A stretch of 64,000 nt of DNA from Microplitis mediator (taxonomy: Eukaryota; Arthropoda; Insecta; Hymenoptera; Braconidae), in the NCBI RefSeq assembly GCF_029852145.1, contig NC_079974.1:3351001-3415000 (forward strand), in the 5' to 3' direction. The position numbers and the translations under genes were made by a program. Below the pieces are notes generated by a model, which was given only the letters and a program-made list of their open reading frames with translations, was not told the DNA's origin and ran no database searches. This document shows positions 10,750 to 21,811 of this stretch, piece after piece. Each line of letters starts with the position of its first letter. Position 1 is the stretch's first letter.

Positions 10750-12227
10750 TACCTAGGTTAAGATAAATGTTTATTATACTAAGAAATGCAAGCTTTTAAA
10801 TCAAGGAATTCTATTATTAGACCAAGTATGAAATATATTCTGGCTTAAGAATTTTTTTTTAAATTTAAGATTGACAATTCAAGAAATTAATTTACTTCGT
10901 TCAGAAAATTTCCGGTTTTTATTTCGCCCGCTGAAAAATATCTTTGTTGAAGGAAAATTCTCTTGAGTCTTATAACAGTGTAATAATCGTTACTATATAA
11001 TACTATAGTTTTTAATATTAGAATAAAACGAACGACAACAGAAAAGTGCAAAAAATTTAATTCCACTTAAGGTCTACCGGCCAGTGATCGCCCCCAGAGC
11101 TTGGGAAAGAAAATCAACTTACATGTCGCTAATCTAGTGAAATTTCTGTTGGGATACGGAACTCTCTCTTTCTCTCTTACTCTTTTATTAGGAGAAATAT
11201 CTCATACATATTTTTATTATACTGGCATTTTATAAAATACGGATGAATAGAAAATGCTATACTCGAATTTCTTAAAATAATTAATGTTAAGTGGCGCGGA
11301 CCATGGAGAGACCACTTTCCAAGGGCGGACCATGGAGAGAGCGTTATTCCTCTCCAGTACTTCAAGTCGTCTCACTGGACAAAACGGCTGTCAATGTTTT
11401 TCGACTAAAATGATGAGAGTCAATCATAAACGGTCATAGTGGTTAAATCAGTAGTCATCAGTAGGCATTTTCACTGGTTTTAATATAAATTCTGTTGAGA
11501 TATCGAATTTTCATTTTGCTGCACCAGATGAACAAGTTTTTGATTATTAAACTGACGGTATCAATGCTTTACTTGGAATGGTATTATTTATGTCTTTCAC
11601 TTGAAAAATCAAAGAAAATGTTGCTCTTATTAATAAAAAAACAAAATAATCGGAAAAATAAAATTTTCTTGATTGCTTTATGTACGTATTTCATTTTTTA
11701 ATGCTTTAGATTGTTAATAAAAAGTGAAAAAATCTATATTCTCTTAATAATAATGTAGATAGGGGAGTTTGGGACACGAAGGCTTCCTTAAGCCGGTTTT
11801 TTCTTTTTGTTAAGTCAAAACTCATTTAAATCTTGATTTTAATCACTGCCATTGATTTAATCAAGCGATGACATTGACTTCTGCCTTAACACATTTATGT
11901 CAGAGAACATATAATCAGTAATAAAAATGTAAAAGCTGCGCTTCTTCATTAATGATTTTTGACTCTTAACATTTCAAACTATAGCATAAAACGTAAGTTG
12001 TTAGAGCTTGGAATGCTCATAAAGCGGGAATTTTCAGATTTTTTTTTATGGTTTATCGTCTAAAAAAAAAATCCAAAAATTATTAGACGTCTGCTAACTA
12101 CAGTATCAGTAATTATCTTTATTAGGCATTAAATAAATGAATATAAATTTTGGAAGAGTTTTGGACAAGGGTATGAGTTGAGGTATTTATAAAACTTGAG
12201 TTAGTTTTTACGTGTAAAATATTTGGT
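10750..12227. other. IR-A left arm between the inserted element and MATH copy 1
   Basis: This region mirrors parts of 15150-15562 and 17713-18765. Small frames at 11177 and 11495 are not conserved as proteins in the mirror copy and are not called. Near 11090 there is a less AT-rich block (GGTCTACCGGCCAGTGATCG) kept in both arms. At about 11815 the left arm lacks the block present at 15563-17712 on the right, most simply a deletion here plus insertions there. Confidence 0.5.
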
Positions 12228-12243
12228 GGCCCTGAAAAGGGCC
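12228..12243 (-). terminator. Histone-type 3' stem-loop of MATH copy 1
   Basis: On the minus strand it reads GGCCCT-TTTC-AGGGCC followed by ACCA: a 6-bp stem and UUUC loop, the canonical metazoan replication-dependent histone mRNA end. It starts 32 nt after the stop codon. An AATAAAG lies farther downstream, so a polyadenylated form is also possible. Confidence 0.75.
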
Positions 12244-12275
12244 GTTTTCAACTCAAAGTTCGGGAACTTGAGTAT

Positions 12276-12728
12276 CTATTTATCTGTATCGTCACCTAGA
12301 AAAACAGTCAGCTCTATCTGTAAAATTAGATTTCCGTCCACCAGTAGACGCAACAAGTCGGGGTCACTTCGTTTGAAGAAACCCCCGAGGTATATGTAAT
12401 TGTCGTAGTCGGTGAACGGTTGTATTTTTGCAGGCAGTCTCAGTAGGTTACCTTCCTCATCCACCACACAGCATTCGAGCTCAAAGCTGATTTCGGAATG
12501 CTCGGATTTCAATGGCAGGATCCCCAAAGTGATCCAGTGTTCGTCTTCTTCGTCGTGGCTAACCTCTACTTTGAAGCTCCAAGCGTCGTTGACATGGAGA
12601 CCTGAAGGAAACTCTAAAAATATCGGACTAACTGTCCCAGCATCGTTGATGAAAAGGAGTTCGTCGAAGTACTCCAGTTCAACGGAGTATACAGTTGTGT
12701 ACGTTGAAATTTGGAAATTACAGTCCAT
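12276..12728 (-). CDS. MATH-domain protein, copy 1 (group A)
   Basis: This is an intronless 150-residue frame. Residues about 40-146 match a MATH (TRAF-like) domain by pattern: FPSGLHVNDAWSFKVEVS, HWITLGILPL, FELECCVVDEEGNLLRLP, then YIYLGGFFKRSDPDLLRLL and a closing LILQIELTVFLGDD strand. This parallels the MATH domain of SPOP-like proteins, where it binds substrates for a cullin-3 ligase. No BTB/POZ or BACK domain follows, so the product is a free MATH domain; a decoy or adaptor role is inference. The start has a good context (A at -3, G at +4). The gene is divergent to copy 2 across the centre of IR-A, and the predicted proteins are identical. The antisense Ser-rich frame across it is a shadow. 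Confidence 0.8.
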   Translation of the reverse strand: MDCNFQISTYTTVYSVELEYFDELLFINDAGTVSPIFLEFPSGLHVNDAWSFKVEVSHDEEDEHWITLGILPLKSEHSEISFELECCVVDEEGNLLRLPAKIQPFTDYDNYIYLGGFFKRSDPDLLRLLVDGNLILQIELTVFLGDDTDK

Positions 12729-12797
12729 GATGTGTCAATAAATGATGAATGTAACTTGCGAGGCGTACAGCGGAACGTTTCGAGCGTAATGACTGAT

Positions 12798-12907
12798 ACT
12801 GACCGTGTAAAGTATATATATCGATAAACTTTGACTACCCCCTCCACTAAATTTTAACCAATTACCGTAAAGGTAAATTTTACCCCCACTCCCTAAAAAG
12901 GACCAAT
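12798..12907 (-). promoter_or_regulatory. Promoter of MATH copy 1
   Basis: Read on the minus strand there are two CCAAT boxes in ATTGG orientation (12903-12907, 12858-12862), a TATATA stretch (12813-12821) and a TCAGT initiator (12798-12802). The predicted leader is about 70 nt. CCAAT plus TATA plus a short leader resembles histone gene promoters. Confidence 0.5.
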
Positions 12908-13344
12908 CATGACGATATTGATTTTCTCTCTCCATTCTTAAGTTTTACTAATCAAAATCGAGAAATTGCATCAATATGAAATATTATCAATGTAAGTGGA
13001 CTTCTTATAATAAATTAAATTTGCACAGGCATATAAATCTAGCAAAAATTTTTCTAAACTTCATCAATTTGACCCCTTCTGATTGTAATGACTGGATTAA
13101 ATTAATAAAAGGAAAATTATTTACTGATTGAAAATTGAAGTGAAATAGCATTTGGTGGAATCTTTTGACAAATATTTTATTTACAAAATTACTAAAATCC
13201 CTATATCACGTGAACGAAGAACTTTAGCCACTTAACTAAGAGGACCTTTTTCGTAGCGAATAAAATTTTCTAAAAAATCGTTATTTGCAGTTTTTTTATA
13301 AATTTCGTTATTTAGTTAATATCAACTAAAAACTTAAATTATTA

Positions 13345-14036
13345 TTAAGAAAATTATTTTCAGAACCAATACAGAAAAAACACTTAGAGTCCGAGTAAAA
13401 CTATTATAGCCCACAGAAATTAGCCAAATCGGCGGTGCCAACTGGAAATTGATCGAAAAATTATGATTTTTTGAAATCTCGATACCAAGTAGGATAGTAA
13501 GAAATTCTAACAAGTATCTAATGGCGGTCTCAATTTGTTTATAAATAATAGGCAAACAAAAAAAAGCTTATTAAAATCTACAATTTTGCTTTTGGGTAAA
13601 TCCCCGTCAGACTGATAGTTTATTAGTTATTAACAATCGAAGTTTTATAAACAAATTGAGCTAGCAAGCTGAAAAATCAACCGATCTCATTTTTTCTTTT
13701 TTCCACATATTTCTGGTAATAAAAGGAACATTTTTATCATTTTTCAAAATCTTTATCTCAAAAATTTGATTTTTAAAAATCAAAAAACCGCTTTTTCTTT
13801 GGAAGCCAATATCTCCGAAACTAAATTTACTACAGCACTCGCACCTATTCTAAAAAATCTAGAATTTAATTGCGACAAACTCGGCTATTCTGAAAGAAAT
13901 TAATTTTTGATTGGGGTCAAATAACAGCGAGTTGAACTCGAGCGGATTTTCGATAAAGCGAGCGCGTTCGCTACCCGGACTGATCGTAGAGGGGGATATC
14001 AGTGAAGCACTACTGTTGAGTTTTTTCAATTTGAAT
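13345..14036. other. Unpaired central spacer of IR-A
   Basis: The two arms stop matching here. The left part (AGAACCAATACAGAAAAAAC, AGAGTCCGAGTAAAACTA) also flanks the central foldback element of IR-D (41860-41896), showing a shared ancestral unit. Small frames at 13334 and 13859 are not supported as genes. Confidence 0.5.
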
Positions 14037-14466
14037 TTAAGTTTTAAGTTGATATTAACTAAGTAACGGAATTTATAGAAAAACTGCAAATAACGATTTT
14101 TTAGAAAATTTTATTCGCTACGAAAAAGGTCCTCTTAGTTAAGTGGCTGAAGTTCTTCGTTCACGTGATATAGGGATTTTAGTAATTTTGTAAATAAAAT
14201 ATTTGTCAAAAGATTCCACCAAATACTATTTCACTTCAATTTTCAATCAGTAAATAATTTTCCTTTTATTAATTTAATCCAGTCATTACAATCAGAAGGG
14301 GTCAAATTGATGAAGTTTAGAAAAATTTTTGCTAGATTTATATGCCTGTGCAAATTTAATTTATTATAAGAAGTCCACTTACATTGATAATATTTCATAT
14401 TGATGCAATTTCTCGATTTTGATTAGTAAAACTTAAGAATGGAGAGAGAAAATCAATATCGTCATG

Positions 14467-14576
14467 ATTGGTCCTTTTTAGGGAGTGGGGGTAAAATTTA
14501 CCTATACGGTAATTGGTTAAAATTTAGTGGAGGGGGTAGTCAAAGTTTATCGATATATATACGTCACACGGTCAGT
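14467..14576 (+). promoter_or_regulatory. Promoter of MATH copy 2
   Basis: ATTGG boxes lie at 14467-14471 and 14512-14516, a TATA-like stretch at about 14551-14561 and the TCAGT initiator at 14572-14576. The start codon is about 70 nt downstream. Confidence 0.5.
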
Positions 14577-14645
14577 AGCAGTCATTACGCTCGAAACGTT
14601 CCGCTGTACGCCTCGCAAGTTACATTCATCATTTATTGACACATC

Positions 14646-15098
14646 ATGGACTGTAATTTCCAAATTTCAACGTACACAACTGTATACTCCGTTGAACTGG
14701 AGTACTTCGACGAACTCCTCTTCATCAACGATGCTGGGACAGTTAGTCCGATATTTTTAGAGTTTCCTTCAGGTCTCCATGTCAACGACGCTTGGAGCTT
14801 CAAAGTAGAGGTTAGCCACGACGAAGAAGACGAACACTGGATCACTTTGGGGATCCTGCCATTGAAATCCGAGCATTCCGAAATCAGCTTTGAGCTCGAA
14901 TGCTGTGTGGTGGATGAGGAAGGTAACCTACTGAGACTGCCTGCAAAAATACAACCGTTCACCGACTACGACAATTACATATACCTCGGGGGTTTCTTCA
15001 AACGAAGTGACCCCGACTTGTTGCGTCTACTGGTGGACGGAAATCTAATTTTACAGATAGAGCTGACTGTTTTTCTAGGTGACGATACAGATAAATAG
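14646..15098 (+). CDS. MATH-domain protein, copy 2 (group A)
   Basis: The predicted protein is identical to copy 1 over 150 residues, while the DNA differs at least at one silent site (CTC versus CTT, Leu, near residue 25). It is therefore a separate copy and not a duplicated read. Domain content is as in copy 1: a variable N-terminus of about 40 residues, then the MATH fold ending in LTVFLGDD. It lies in the right arm of IR-A, head-to-head with copy 1, with a spacing of about 1.9 kb between start codons. Confidence 0.8.
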   Translation: MDCNFQISTYTTVYSVELEYFDELLFINDAGTVSPIFLEFPSGLHVNDAWSFKVEVSHDEEDEHWITLGILPLKSEHSEISFELECCVVDEEGNLLRLPAKIQPFTDYDNYIYLGGFFKRSDPDLLRLLVDGNLILQIELTVFLGDDTDK

Positions 15099-15130
15099 AT
15101 ACTCAAGTTCCCGAACTTTGAGTTGAAAAC

Positions 15131-15146
15131 GGCCCTTTTCAGGGCC
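15131..15146 (+). terminator. Histone-type 3' stem-loop of MATH copy 2
   Basis: GGCCCTTTTCAGGGCC followed by ACCAAA, starting 32 nt after the stop. AATAAAG occurs near 15250. Confidence 0.75.
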
Positions 15147-15767
15147 ACCAAATATTTTACACGTAAAAACTAACTCAAGTTTTATAAATACCTCAACTCA
15201 TACCCTTGTCCAAAACTCTTCCAAAATTTATATTCATTTATTTAATGCCTAATAAAGATAATTACTGATACTGTAGTTAGCAGACGTCTAATAATTTTTG
15301 GATTTTTTTTTTAGACGATAAACCATAAAAAAAAATCTGAAAATTCCCGCTTTATGAGCATTCCAAGCTCTAACAACTTACGTTTTATGCTATAGTTTGA
15401 AATGTTAAGAGTCAAAAATCATTAATGAAGAAGCGCAGCTTTTACATTTTTATTACTGATTATATGTTCTCTGACATAAATGTGTTAAGGCAGAAATCAA
15501 TGTCATCGCTTGATTAAATCAATGGCAGTGATTAAAATCAAGATTTAAATGAGTTTTGACTTAGGTCAGAGCAATAATATATGGAATATCTGAGAAAAAC
15601 ATTAAAAACTAGGTTTTTCAATTTTTTGCTGACAATATGTATAAAACTAAAGAACAAGTTAGATGACATTATCTGATGATCGAAAGAGGCTATAAAGAGA
15701 AAAAGTTGGTATGATTCCAGACACATCTTAGCACATTATATTTTGATTTATCTGGAAAAAATAACAT

Positions 15768-16483
15768 AAAACAATTTCATTAAATTATATAAATATTTAT
15801 ACAATCTTATAAAATTTTATAAAGTAAGATCTTAGTGAGGAAAGTAATAATTAAATGAAATTTCATATAATTGTATGAAATTTTATAAAGTTTTATCCGA
15901 TTTCATAAAATTATAGGTAGCATTTTGTAAAATTTGATCAAATTTCACACGATTTGATAAAGTTTATTACAAATTATTATAAAAAATGTTCGAAATTCAA
16001 AGTAAATAGACAAAATTTTCAATGGCCATAAAAGAAAAATTTCATTTTTGCAGGTAAAATATGGTGATAAACAAAATGAAAATTATATTATAAAAAACAT
16101 AATTGATTACCTAAATATACACAGGGTACCCCCAAGAAAATGTAGAAAAAAAAACAAAATTCTGAATATTGAATAAGTTTGATTTTATTAAAATTTTTTG
16201 TAAGTTATTTACATTAAGAAAAATTATATTTTACACAATTATTGGATGCAAAGGAAGATAATCAAGTTTTTAATAGTTTTTATCATAATACAAAAGTCTT
16301 TAACATTTTTCGACGAGCACTTGATTCTTGAAAAAGTTAAACGAAAAAAATTCAAAATAATGCTTAATTATATTTACAAAAGTAATTTTGGGATGGTTAT
16401 AAAAGATTTAATACAAAAAAATTTTTTTTATAAAATTTTGGAAGTACCTTGTTTTGCCTATCCCGCCACCCCTTTCTCTTACA

Positions 16484-16542
<59 letters not shown>

Positions 16543-16570
16543 CATAATGTGATAATTTTAATTCAATGTT
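15768..16570 (+). repeat. AT-rich interspersed repeat, copy A
   Basis: This matches 51395-52205 over about 800 bp in the same orientation, including ACACGATTTGATAAAGTTTA, AATATACACAGGGTACCCCC and TTTTTCGACGAGCAC. Copy number and shared length suggest a transposon, but no ends or coding region were recognised. Confidence 0.65.
16488..16540. repeat. (AT)n microsatellite
   Basis: About 53 bp of AT dinucleotide repeat. The matching site in the second copy (near 52163) has only a short tract. Confidence 0.95.
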
Positions 16571-16816
16571 TTTAAACTTTTATTTTGTCAACTAGCAATT
16601 TAAATTAAATCGTCGTTACTCAAGAAACAGTTTCAAGGTTTCGCCATTAATTCAAAAATTTAAATCATTAAAAATCAATAAATTTAATTAATTTCAAAAT
16701 TTTATGTCCATTAAACAGTCGATAGTTGAATTATTCAAATCTTTTTTTTATATATAATTATAAATTAATACTATGAAATATGGCTGATAAGGATTCATGA
16801 GTAATCATAAATATAT

Positions 16817-16940
16817 AGCCACGAATTTATCTAAGCTTCAAGTGATCAATAGACGAGCGGAGCAGACTACGATTCTTCAATAACGAAAGCTAAGCAGCAT
16901 CGAGGTTGGACATTAATTGGATGGGTGACCCGTCCCGGAA
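16817..16940 (+). ncRNA. 5S rRNA-derived sequence (pseudogene or SINE head)
   Basis: The segment contains GAAAGCTAAGCAGCATCGAG, then TTGGATGGGTGACCC and CCCGGAA, in the order and spacing of the 3' two thirds of eukaryotic 5S rRNA (GAAGCTAAGCAG, TTGGATGGGAGACC, CTGGGAA). It begins GCCACGAATTTATC. It has several substitutions in the internal control region, so it is likely a pseudogene or the pol III head of a 5S-derived SINE. It is followed by AT-rich DNA without a clear tail. Confidence 0.55.
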
Positions 16941-17114
16941 AAAAAATCATTCTATAAGACTTTATAAAATTTTACAAAATTTTATAAAACTTTATACTGA
17001 AAATGGCCTGGTAAAAATTTATGAAATTTTACAAAGTTTTATGTAATTTATAAATTTTTATAAAACTTCATAAAATTTTATAAAACTATATAAAATTTGA
17101 AATAAAAAGTTATT

Positions 17115-17252
17115 TGCCATCGGGTCAGCCTGATGAGTTCCTGATCAGGAACTTATCAGGATATCCCTATTCAAAAAAAGTTATTGCCATCAGGTCAACC
17201 TGACAAGTTCCTGATCTGGACCGTATCTGGATATCCTTATTCAAAAAAAAGT
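17115..17252. repeat. Two-unit tandem repeat
   Basis: Two diverged units of about 67 bp share GCCATC, GGTCA, CCTGA, GAGTTCCTGATC and GGATATCC, ending in TATTCAAAAAAAGTTAT. No function is recognised. Confidence 0.7.
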
Positions 17253-19139
17253 TATCCCATTCCTTCAAATATTTCATTTACAGGCTGAAAATTTAAAAAA
17301 GTATAAAAGAATATAATATAAATATCAATCACTGTACCACAGATTTTTCACTACTTTATCAGTTATTCTTTGACATCATAATGAATATTATATTAAAACT
17401 TGTGGAATGAAATAGACCATAAAAAAAAAATTGTAACGAAATAATTAACTTGACGGAAAATGGAAAAATAAAAATTTTTTCGTTACAATTTTTTTTTCGA
17501 GTAGTCCATTTTGCCCGACATATCAAATATTGACCTGAAATCTAATAAAAATATTATAGAGGTCATAACTTGACGGAAAATAAAAAATTTTTTTTTTTAA
17601 TTTTTGGGGAAGGGGCCTTTCGTTCCGCAGCAAAAAAAAATTTTATTTCGATTTTTTGCACAATTTTGACTGATTCTTCTGAAATAGACGGAAAGTAAAC
17701 GAATTTGATGGTTAAAAGCCACAAAAAGAAAAAACCGGCTTAAGGAAGCCTTCGTGTCCCAACCTCCCCTATCTACATTATTATTAAGAGAATATGGATT
17801 TTTTTACTTTTTATTAACAATCTAAAGCATTAAAAAATGAAATGCGTACATAAAGCAATCAAGAAAATTTTATTTTTCCGATTATTTTGTTTTTTTATGA
17901 ATAAAAGCTACATTTTCTTTGATTTTTTGAGTGAAAGACAAAAATAAAATTATTCCAAGTAAAACATTGATACCGTCAGTTGAATAATCAAAAACTTGTT
18001 CATCTGGTGCAGCAAAATGAAAATTCAATATCTCAACAGAATTTATATTAAAACCAGCGAAAATGCCTACTGATGACTACTGATTTAACCACTATGACCG
18101 TTTATGATCGACTCTCATCATTTTAATCGAAAAACATTGACAGCCGTTTTGTCCAGTGAGACGACTTGAAGTACTGGAGAGGAATAGCGCTCTCTCCATG
18201 GTCCGCGCCGCTTAACATTAATTATTTTGAGAAATTCGAGTATAGCATTTTCTATTCATCCGTATTTTATAAAATGTCAGTATAATAAAAATATGTAAGA
18301 GATATTTCTCCTAATAAAAGAGTAAGAGAGAAAGAGAGAGTTTCGTATCTCAACAGAAGATTTCACTAGATTAGCGACATGTATGTTGATTTTTTTTCCC
18401 AAGCTCTGGGGGCGATCACTGGCCGGTAGACCTTAAGTGGAATTGAATTTTTTGCACTTTTCTGTTATCGTTCGTTTTATTCAAATATTAAAAACTATAG
18501 TATTATATAGTAACGATTATTACACTGTTATAAGACTCAAGAGAATTTTCCTCCAACACAGACATTTTTCAGCGGGCGAAATAAAAACCGGAAATTTTTT
18601 GAACGAAGTAAAATAATTTCTTGAATTGTCAATCTTGAATTAAGAAAAAAATTCTTAAGCCAGAATATATTTCATACTTGGCCTTATAATAGAATTCCTT
18701 GTTTTGAAAGCTTGCATTTCTTAGTATAATAAACATTTATCGTAACCTTGGTACGTTACTTACTTAAACCAAGGAACTACGATGTTTTGGAATAATAAAC
18801 GGTATAAACTTGAACTAAAAATAAAGGGAGTGGGTTTAAAAAATGTAAACTCTTGGTTTGAGTAGTGTGTTTTCTCTGACTATAATCACACGAAAAATTT
18901 CAAACTAAGGTTATTAGAGTCTCAGCCAGGAAAGTTCTGTCCTGAATTCACTCATAGTTGCTTCCTCCTTCGCACCCTAAGAAACGAATACTAATTACTT
19001 TCTCTTTTTGCGCTGGAGCAGTAAACAGATACTAAGTCCTTATTTTTATTTTGAATAAATTAATGCAATTATACAATATTATATCATTTATCTTTTTGTT
19101 TGTAACTAAATTTGTTTTTGTTAAAAAATTTTTTCATTT

Positions 19140-19393
19140 TTATGTCGAAATTCATTAATGAACGATTCATATGATCCGTTCAGTATTGTCCTAAAATGTC
19201 GGAACTAAAATTATTGGTGATAAAATTTAAAATCTAAATTCTGTTTATGGAATTAAAAAATGTGACTGACCATAAGTCCAGTGTGGCTCAATATATGTGG
19301 GCAAAGTTAACGTAACCTAACAAAAGCTGAGATAACATCGTTAGTTAAGCTTTCGCTCGACGCTGAATTGGTCTGGATTCGATTCTTTCACTA
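19140..19393 (+). repeat. Interspersed repeat with tRNA-like end (copy 3)
   Basis: Mirror partner of copy 2 in IR-A, abutting FB copy 2. The A box region is damaged (GATAACATCG), so it is unlikely to be transcribed by pol III. Confidence 0.6.
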
Positions 19394-20102
19394 ATAGTAC
19401 ATCGGCTGAAGAGGAGGTCCCGTAAACATTTTGTTGGCACCGGGTAAATCTAACTGTTTCTTATGTATTTTGGGCCGAGGATCACGAAAATCGGGTCCAT
19501 TTTGTTCAAAAGTGGTGCAAACAATTGTTTATAACAATTTAATTGATTAAATCGGAATAACTCCCGAACAGCTGGTTTGTTGGAGCAGCGTAGGAAAAAA
19601 AAAATGTTCAGAATAAAAAAATACACAAAAAAGGTATCATATGTTTTTTTTGCATCTCGAATATTTCGCGAGATATAATAAAAAAACGAGCCGGCGCTCG
19701 GACCTCTCCCTCTCGCACTAGCGACTGCCTATGCGCGAGCTCTCTCTCCGCCAAATCGCGTCAGATGCTCGATTGGCCTGAAGTTTTTTACATTAAAAAT
19801 AAAAAAAAAAAATTATATTATATCTCGCGAAATATTCGAGATGCAAAAAAAACATGTGATACTTTTTTAGTGTATTTTTTTATTCTGAACATTTTTTTTC
19901 TTCTACGCTGTCCCAACAAACCAGCTGTTCGGGAGTTCTTTCGATTTAAACTATTAAATTGTTATAAACAATTGTTTGCACCACTTCTGAACAAAATGGA
20001 CCCGATTTCGGTGATCCTTGGCCCAAAATACATAAGAAACAGTTGGATTTACCCAGTGCCAACAAAATGTTTACGGGACCTCCTCTTCAGCCGATGGACT
20101 AT
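19394..20102. mobile_element. Foldback element FB copy 2 (short, 709 bp)
   Basis: It has the same ends as copy 1 (ATAGTACATCGGCTG at left, complement of ATAGTCCATCGG at right), but the central part between the GC-rich blocks is deleted. The flanks are ACTA and TTAGT. It is the right border of IR-A. The frame at 19765-20127 is FB sequence. Confidence 0.75.
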
Positions 20103-21016
20103 TAGTGCATGTGGAAAAAAATTATAGTTCAACACAAACAAAAAAAAATTTTCGCGCAAGAAAAAAAATTCTACGTCGATTACAGACCTAGCTTATTGAT
20201 AAATTCGATTTCCCATATTAATAACACGGGAAAATTTTTTTTTACTTTGAGTGTTTTTAACTCGTAAACGAATCAATAGATCGAATAGATCAAGACATTT
20301 TTTCATAGGAAATTGAACGCTCTACGAAAAAGGTCTCTAATCATTTTTTGATAAATCTACTTGTTCAAAAGTTATTAAAGCTTGAAGTAAAGTTCGAGAT
20401 CTTTCCACTTTTCCGGTGAAACTGTAAGATTTGTCATAAATTTTTATAGGTTTTTTTTTGTTGACAATTTTATTTTCTACTAATAATTATCAGTAGAGTT
20501 TAATAAAAAAACCGATTAAAGCTTAGACTCCCTTAACTTAAATCCTTTCTCCAATATTTTTTCAATATTGATGTCCACTTTTAAATGTCTAAGAAAATTA
20601 AAAATATCTAACATTTATCAATTAATTATTTTTAACGTAAAATAACAACAGTAGTAATAACGTCGGTATCAGCGAGCCAATGAGGGGATAGTTGAGTGGC
20701 GGGAAAAATACCCTGGGTTACGAAAAAAAGTTTATCATTACAAATTTAAAATTTGGTTTTAATGTTACTTCAAGGAAATCTCCCGAAATATTTAAATATT
20801 ATAATTAAAAATCCCTGGTACCAAATTTTCGGATTTATTTTGTCTAGAAATATATAAAATGAGTACATATTTCTTTATTTTCATCAACGTCCCAACTTGA
20901 GTACAATTGAAAATAAAAATATTGATATGGATTTAAATTTCTTGTTGGCTAGATTTATATGCCAGTGTGAATTCAATTTATTATAAAAAGTTCACTCACA
21001 TTGATCATATTTCATA
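20103..21016. repeat. Direct repeat with 26180-27976
   Basis: This 0.9-kb upstream segment matches 26180-27976 in the same orientation, allowing for the 870-bp MITE at 26389-27258. Shared landmarks are TAATAACGTCGGTATCAGCG and AGTTGAGTGGCGGG. It shows that the units of MATH copies 3 and 5 are direct duplicates. No gene is seen in it. Confidence 0.7.
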
Positions 21017-21554
21017 CACTGTAAAAAGAGCGGTGTTGAAAATGGACTTATTTTAACTCCACCCGGTGTTAAAATAAAATTACACCGGTGTAGGAGGAGT
21101 AATTCACCGGTGTTGAAAATACCGGTGTTAAATCGGGATAACCGGTGTAAAAGCGGAGTAAAATTGGTGTAAAAGCGGGGTAACTGGGGTAAAAACGGAA
21201 TAATATCGGTGTAAAAGCGGGGTAAATTGCGTCCACTTGGAGTATTAACTTTAAATATTATAAAACACAAGAAATGGCAGTTCTTTATGAAAATTAATAG
21301 AGAATATCATTTATTGACAAGTAGAGTATTCGAGTAAGTAAAAATATTTACAAAGTAAAATATTTTAACACCGGTCTAGAATATTCACACCGGCAGCGGC
21401 GTTTTTTTAACACTGGATATTGTTTTTTAACACCGGTACAGAATATTTACACTGGCGGCGGCGTTATTCTCACACCGCTTTCGATGTTGGAATTTAGCAA
21501 CGCCGATTTTAACACCTACACCGCTCGGACTTACCCCGGTGATTTTTTACAGTG
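21017..21554. mobile_element. CACTG-ended MITE with ACACCGG subterminal repeats
   Basis: The ends are CACTGTAAAAA and TTTTTTACAGTG, with TA duplicated on both sides (21015-21016, 21555-21556). The empty site TTTCATAGTGAT is preserved in the other MATH units (for example the complement near 25655). The interior is full of diverged ACACCGGTGT words in both orientations, which look like transposase-binding repeats. The frame at 20992-21270 translates these repeats. Confidence 0.75.
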
Positions 21555-21623
21555 TAGTGATTCAATATCTCGATTTTAGTTAGTTACAATTAGAAATGAA
21601 AAGAAAAAATCAATATTGTCATG

Positions 21624-21727
21624 ATTGGTCCTTTTAAAGGAGTGGGGGTAAAATTTACCTTTTCGATAATTCGTCAAAATTTAGTGGAGGGGATGGTCAA
21701 AGTATACACACATGTCACACGGTCAGT
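21624..21727 (+). promoter_or_regulatory. Promoter of MATH copy 3
   Basis: ATTGG at 21624-21628 and the TCAGT initiator at 21723-21727 (ACACGGTCAGTAGC) are kept. A clean TATA stretch is missing: the position has GTATACACACATG. Confidence 0.45.
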
Positions 21728-21811
21728 AGCACTCATTACGCTTGAAACGTTGCGCTGTACGCCTCGCACTTTAAACTCTTCATTTAGTAACTATCGATTG
21801 TCTGAAACATC

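Larger units (their letters stand above)
15563..17712. other. Block present only in the right arm of IR-A
   Basis: The first part (to about 15768) and the last part (from about 17540) also exist near 29830-30340 in the unit of MATH copy 5, so they belong to the ancestral unit and were lost from the left arm. The middle is inserted repeat DNA: an AT-rich interspersed repeat, an (AT)n tract, a 5S-like sequence and a short tandem repeat. No gene is supported; the frame at 16246-16575 runs through repeat and (AT)n. Confidence 0.55.
4831..20102. repeat. IR-A: large inverted duplication with two divergent MATH genes
   Basis: The left arm read backwards matches the right arm read forwards from about 13345/14037 at the centre out to FB copies 1 and 2. 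Matched landmarks include the MATH genes 12276/14646, the CCGGCTTAAGGAAGCC block (11790/17735), the block near 11090/18410, the tRNA-like repeat (6126/19393) and FB (6125/19394). The left arm carries an extra 3970-bp element (6780-10749). The right arm carries an extra block at 15563-17712. The centre is a roughly 690-bp unpaired spacer. The two MATH proteins are identical in sequence, so the arms are young or have been homogenised. Confidence 0.8.

Noticed and set aside
16246..16575. 109-codon frame
   Set aside because: It is inside an interspersed repeat and ends in the (AT)n tract; the second copy of the repeat does not keep it open.
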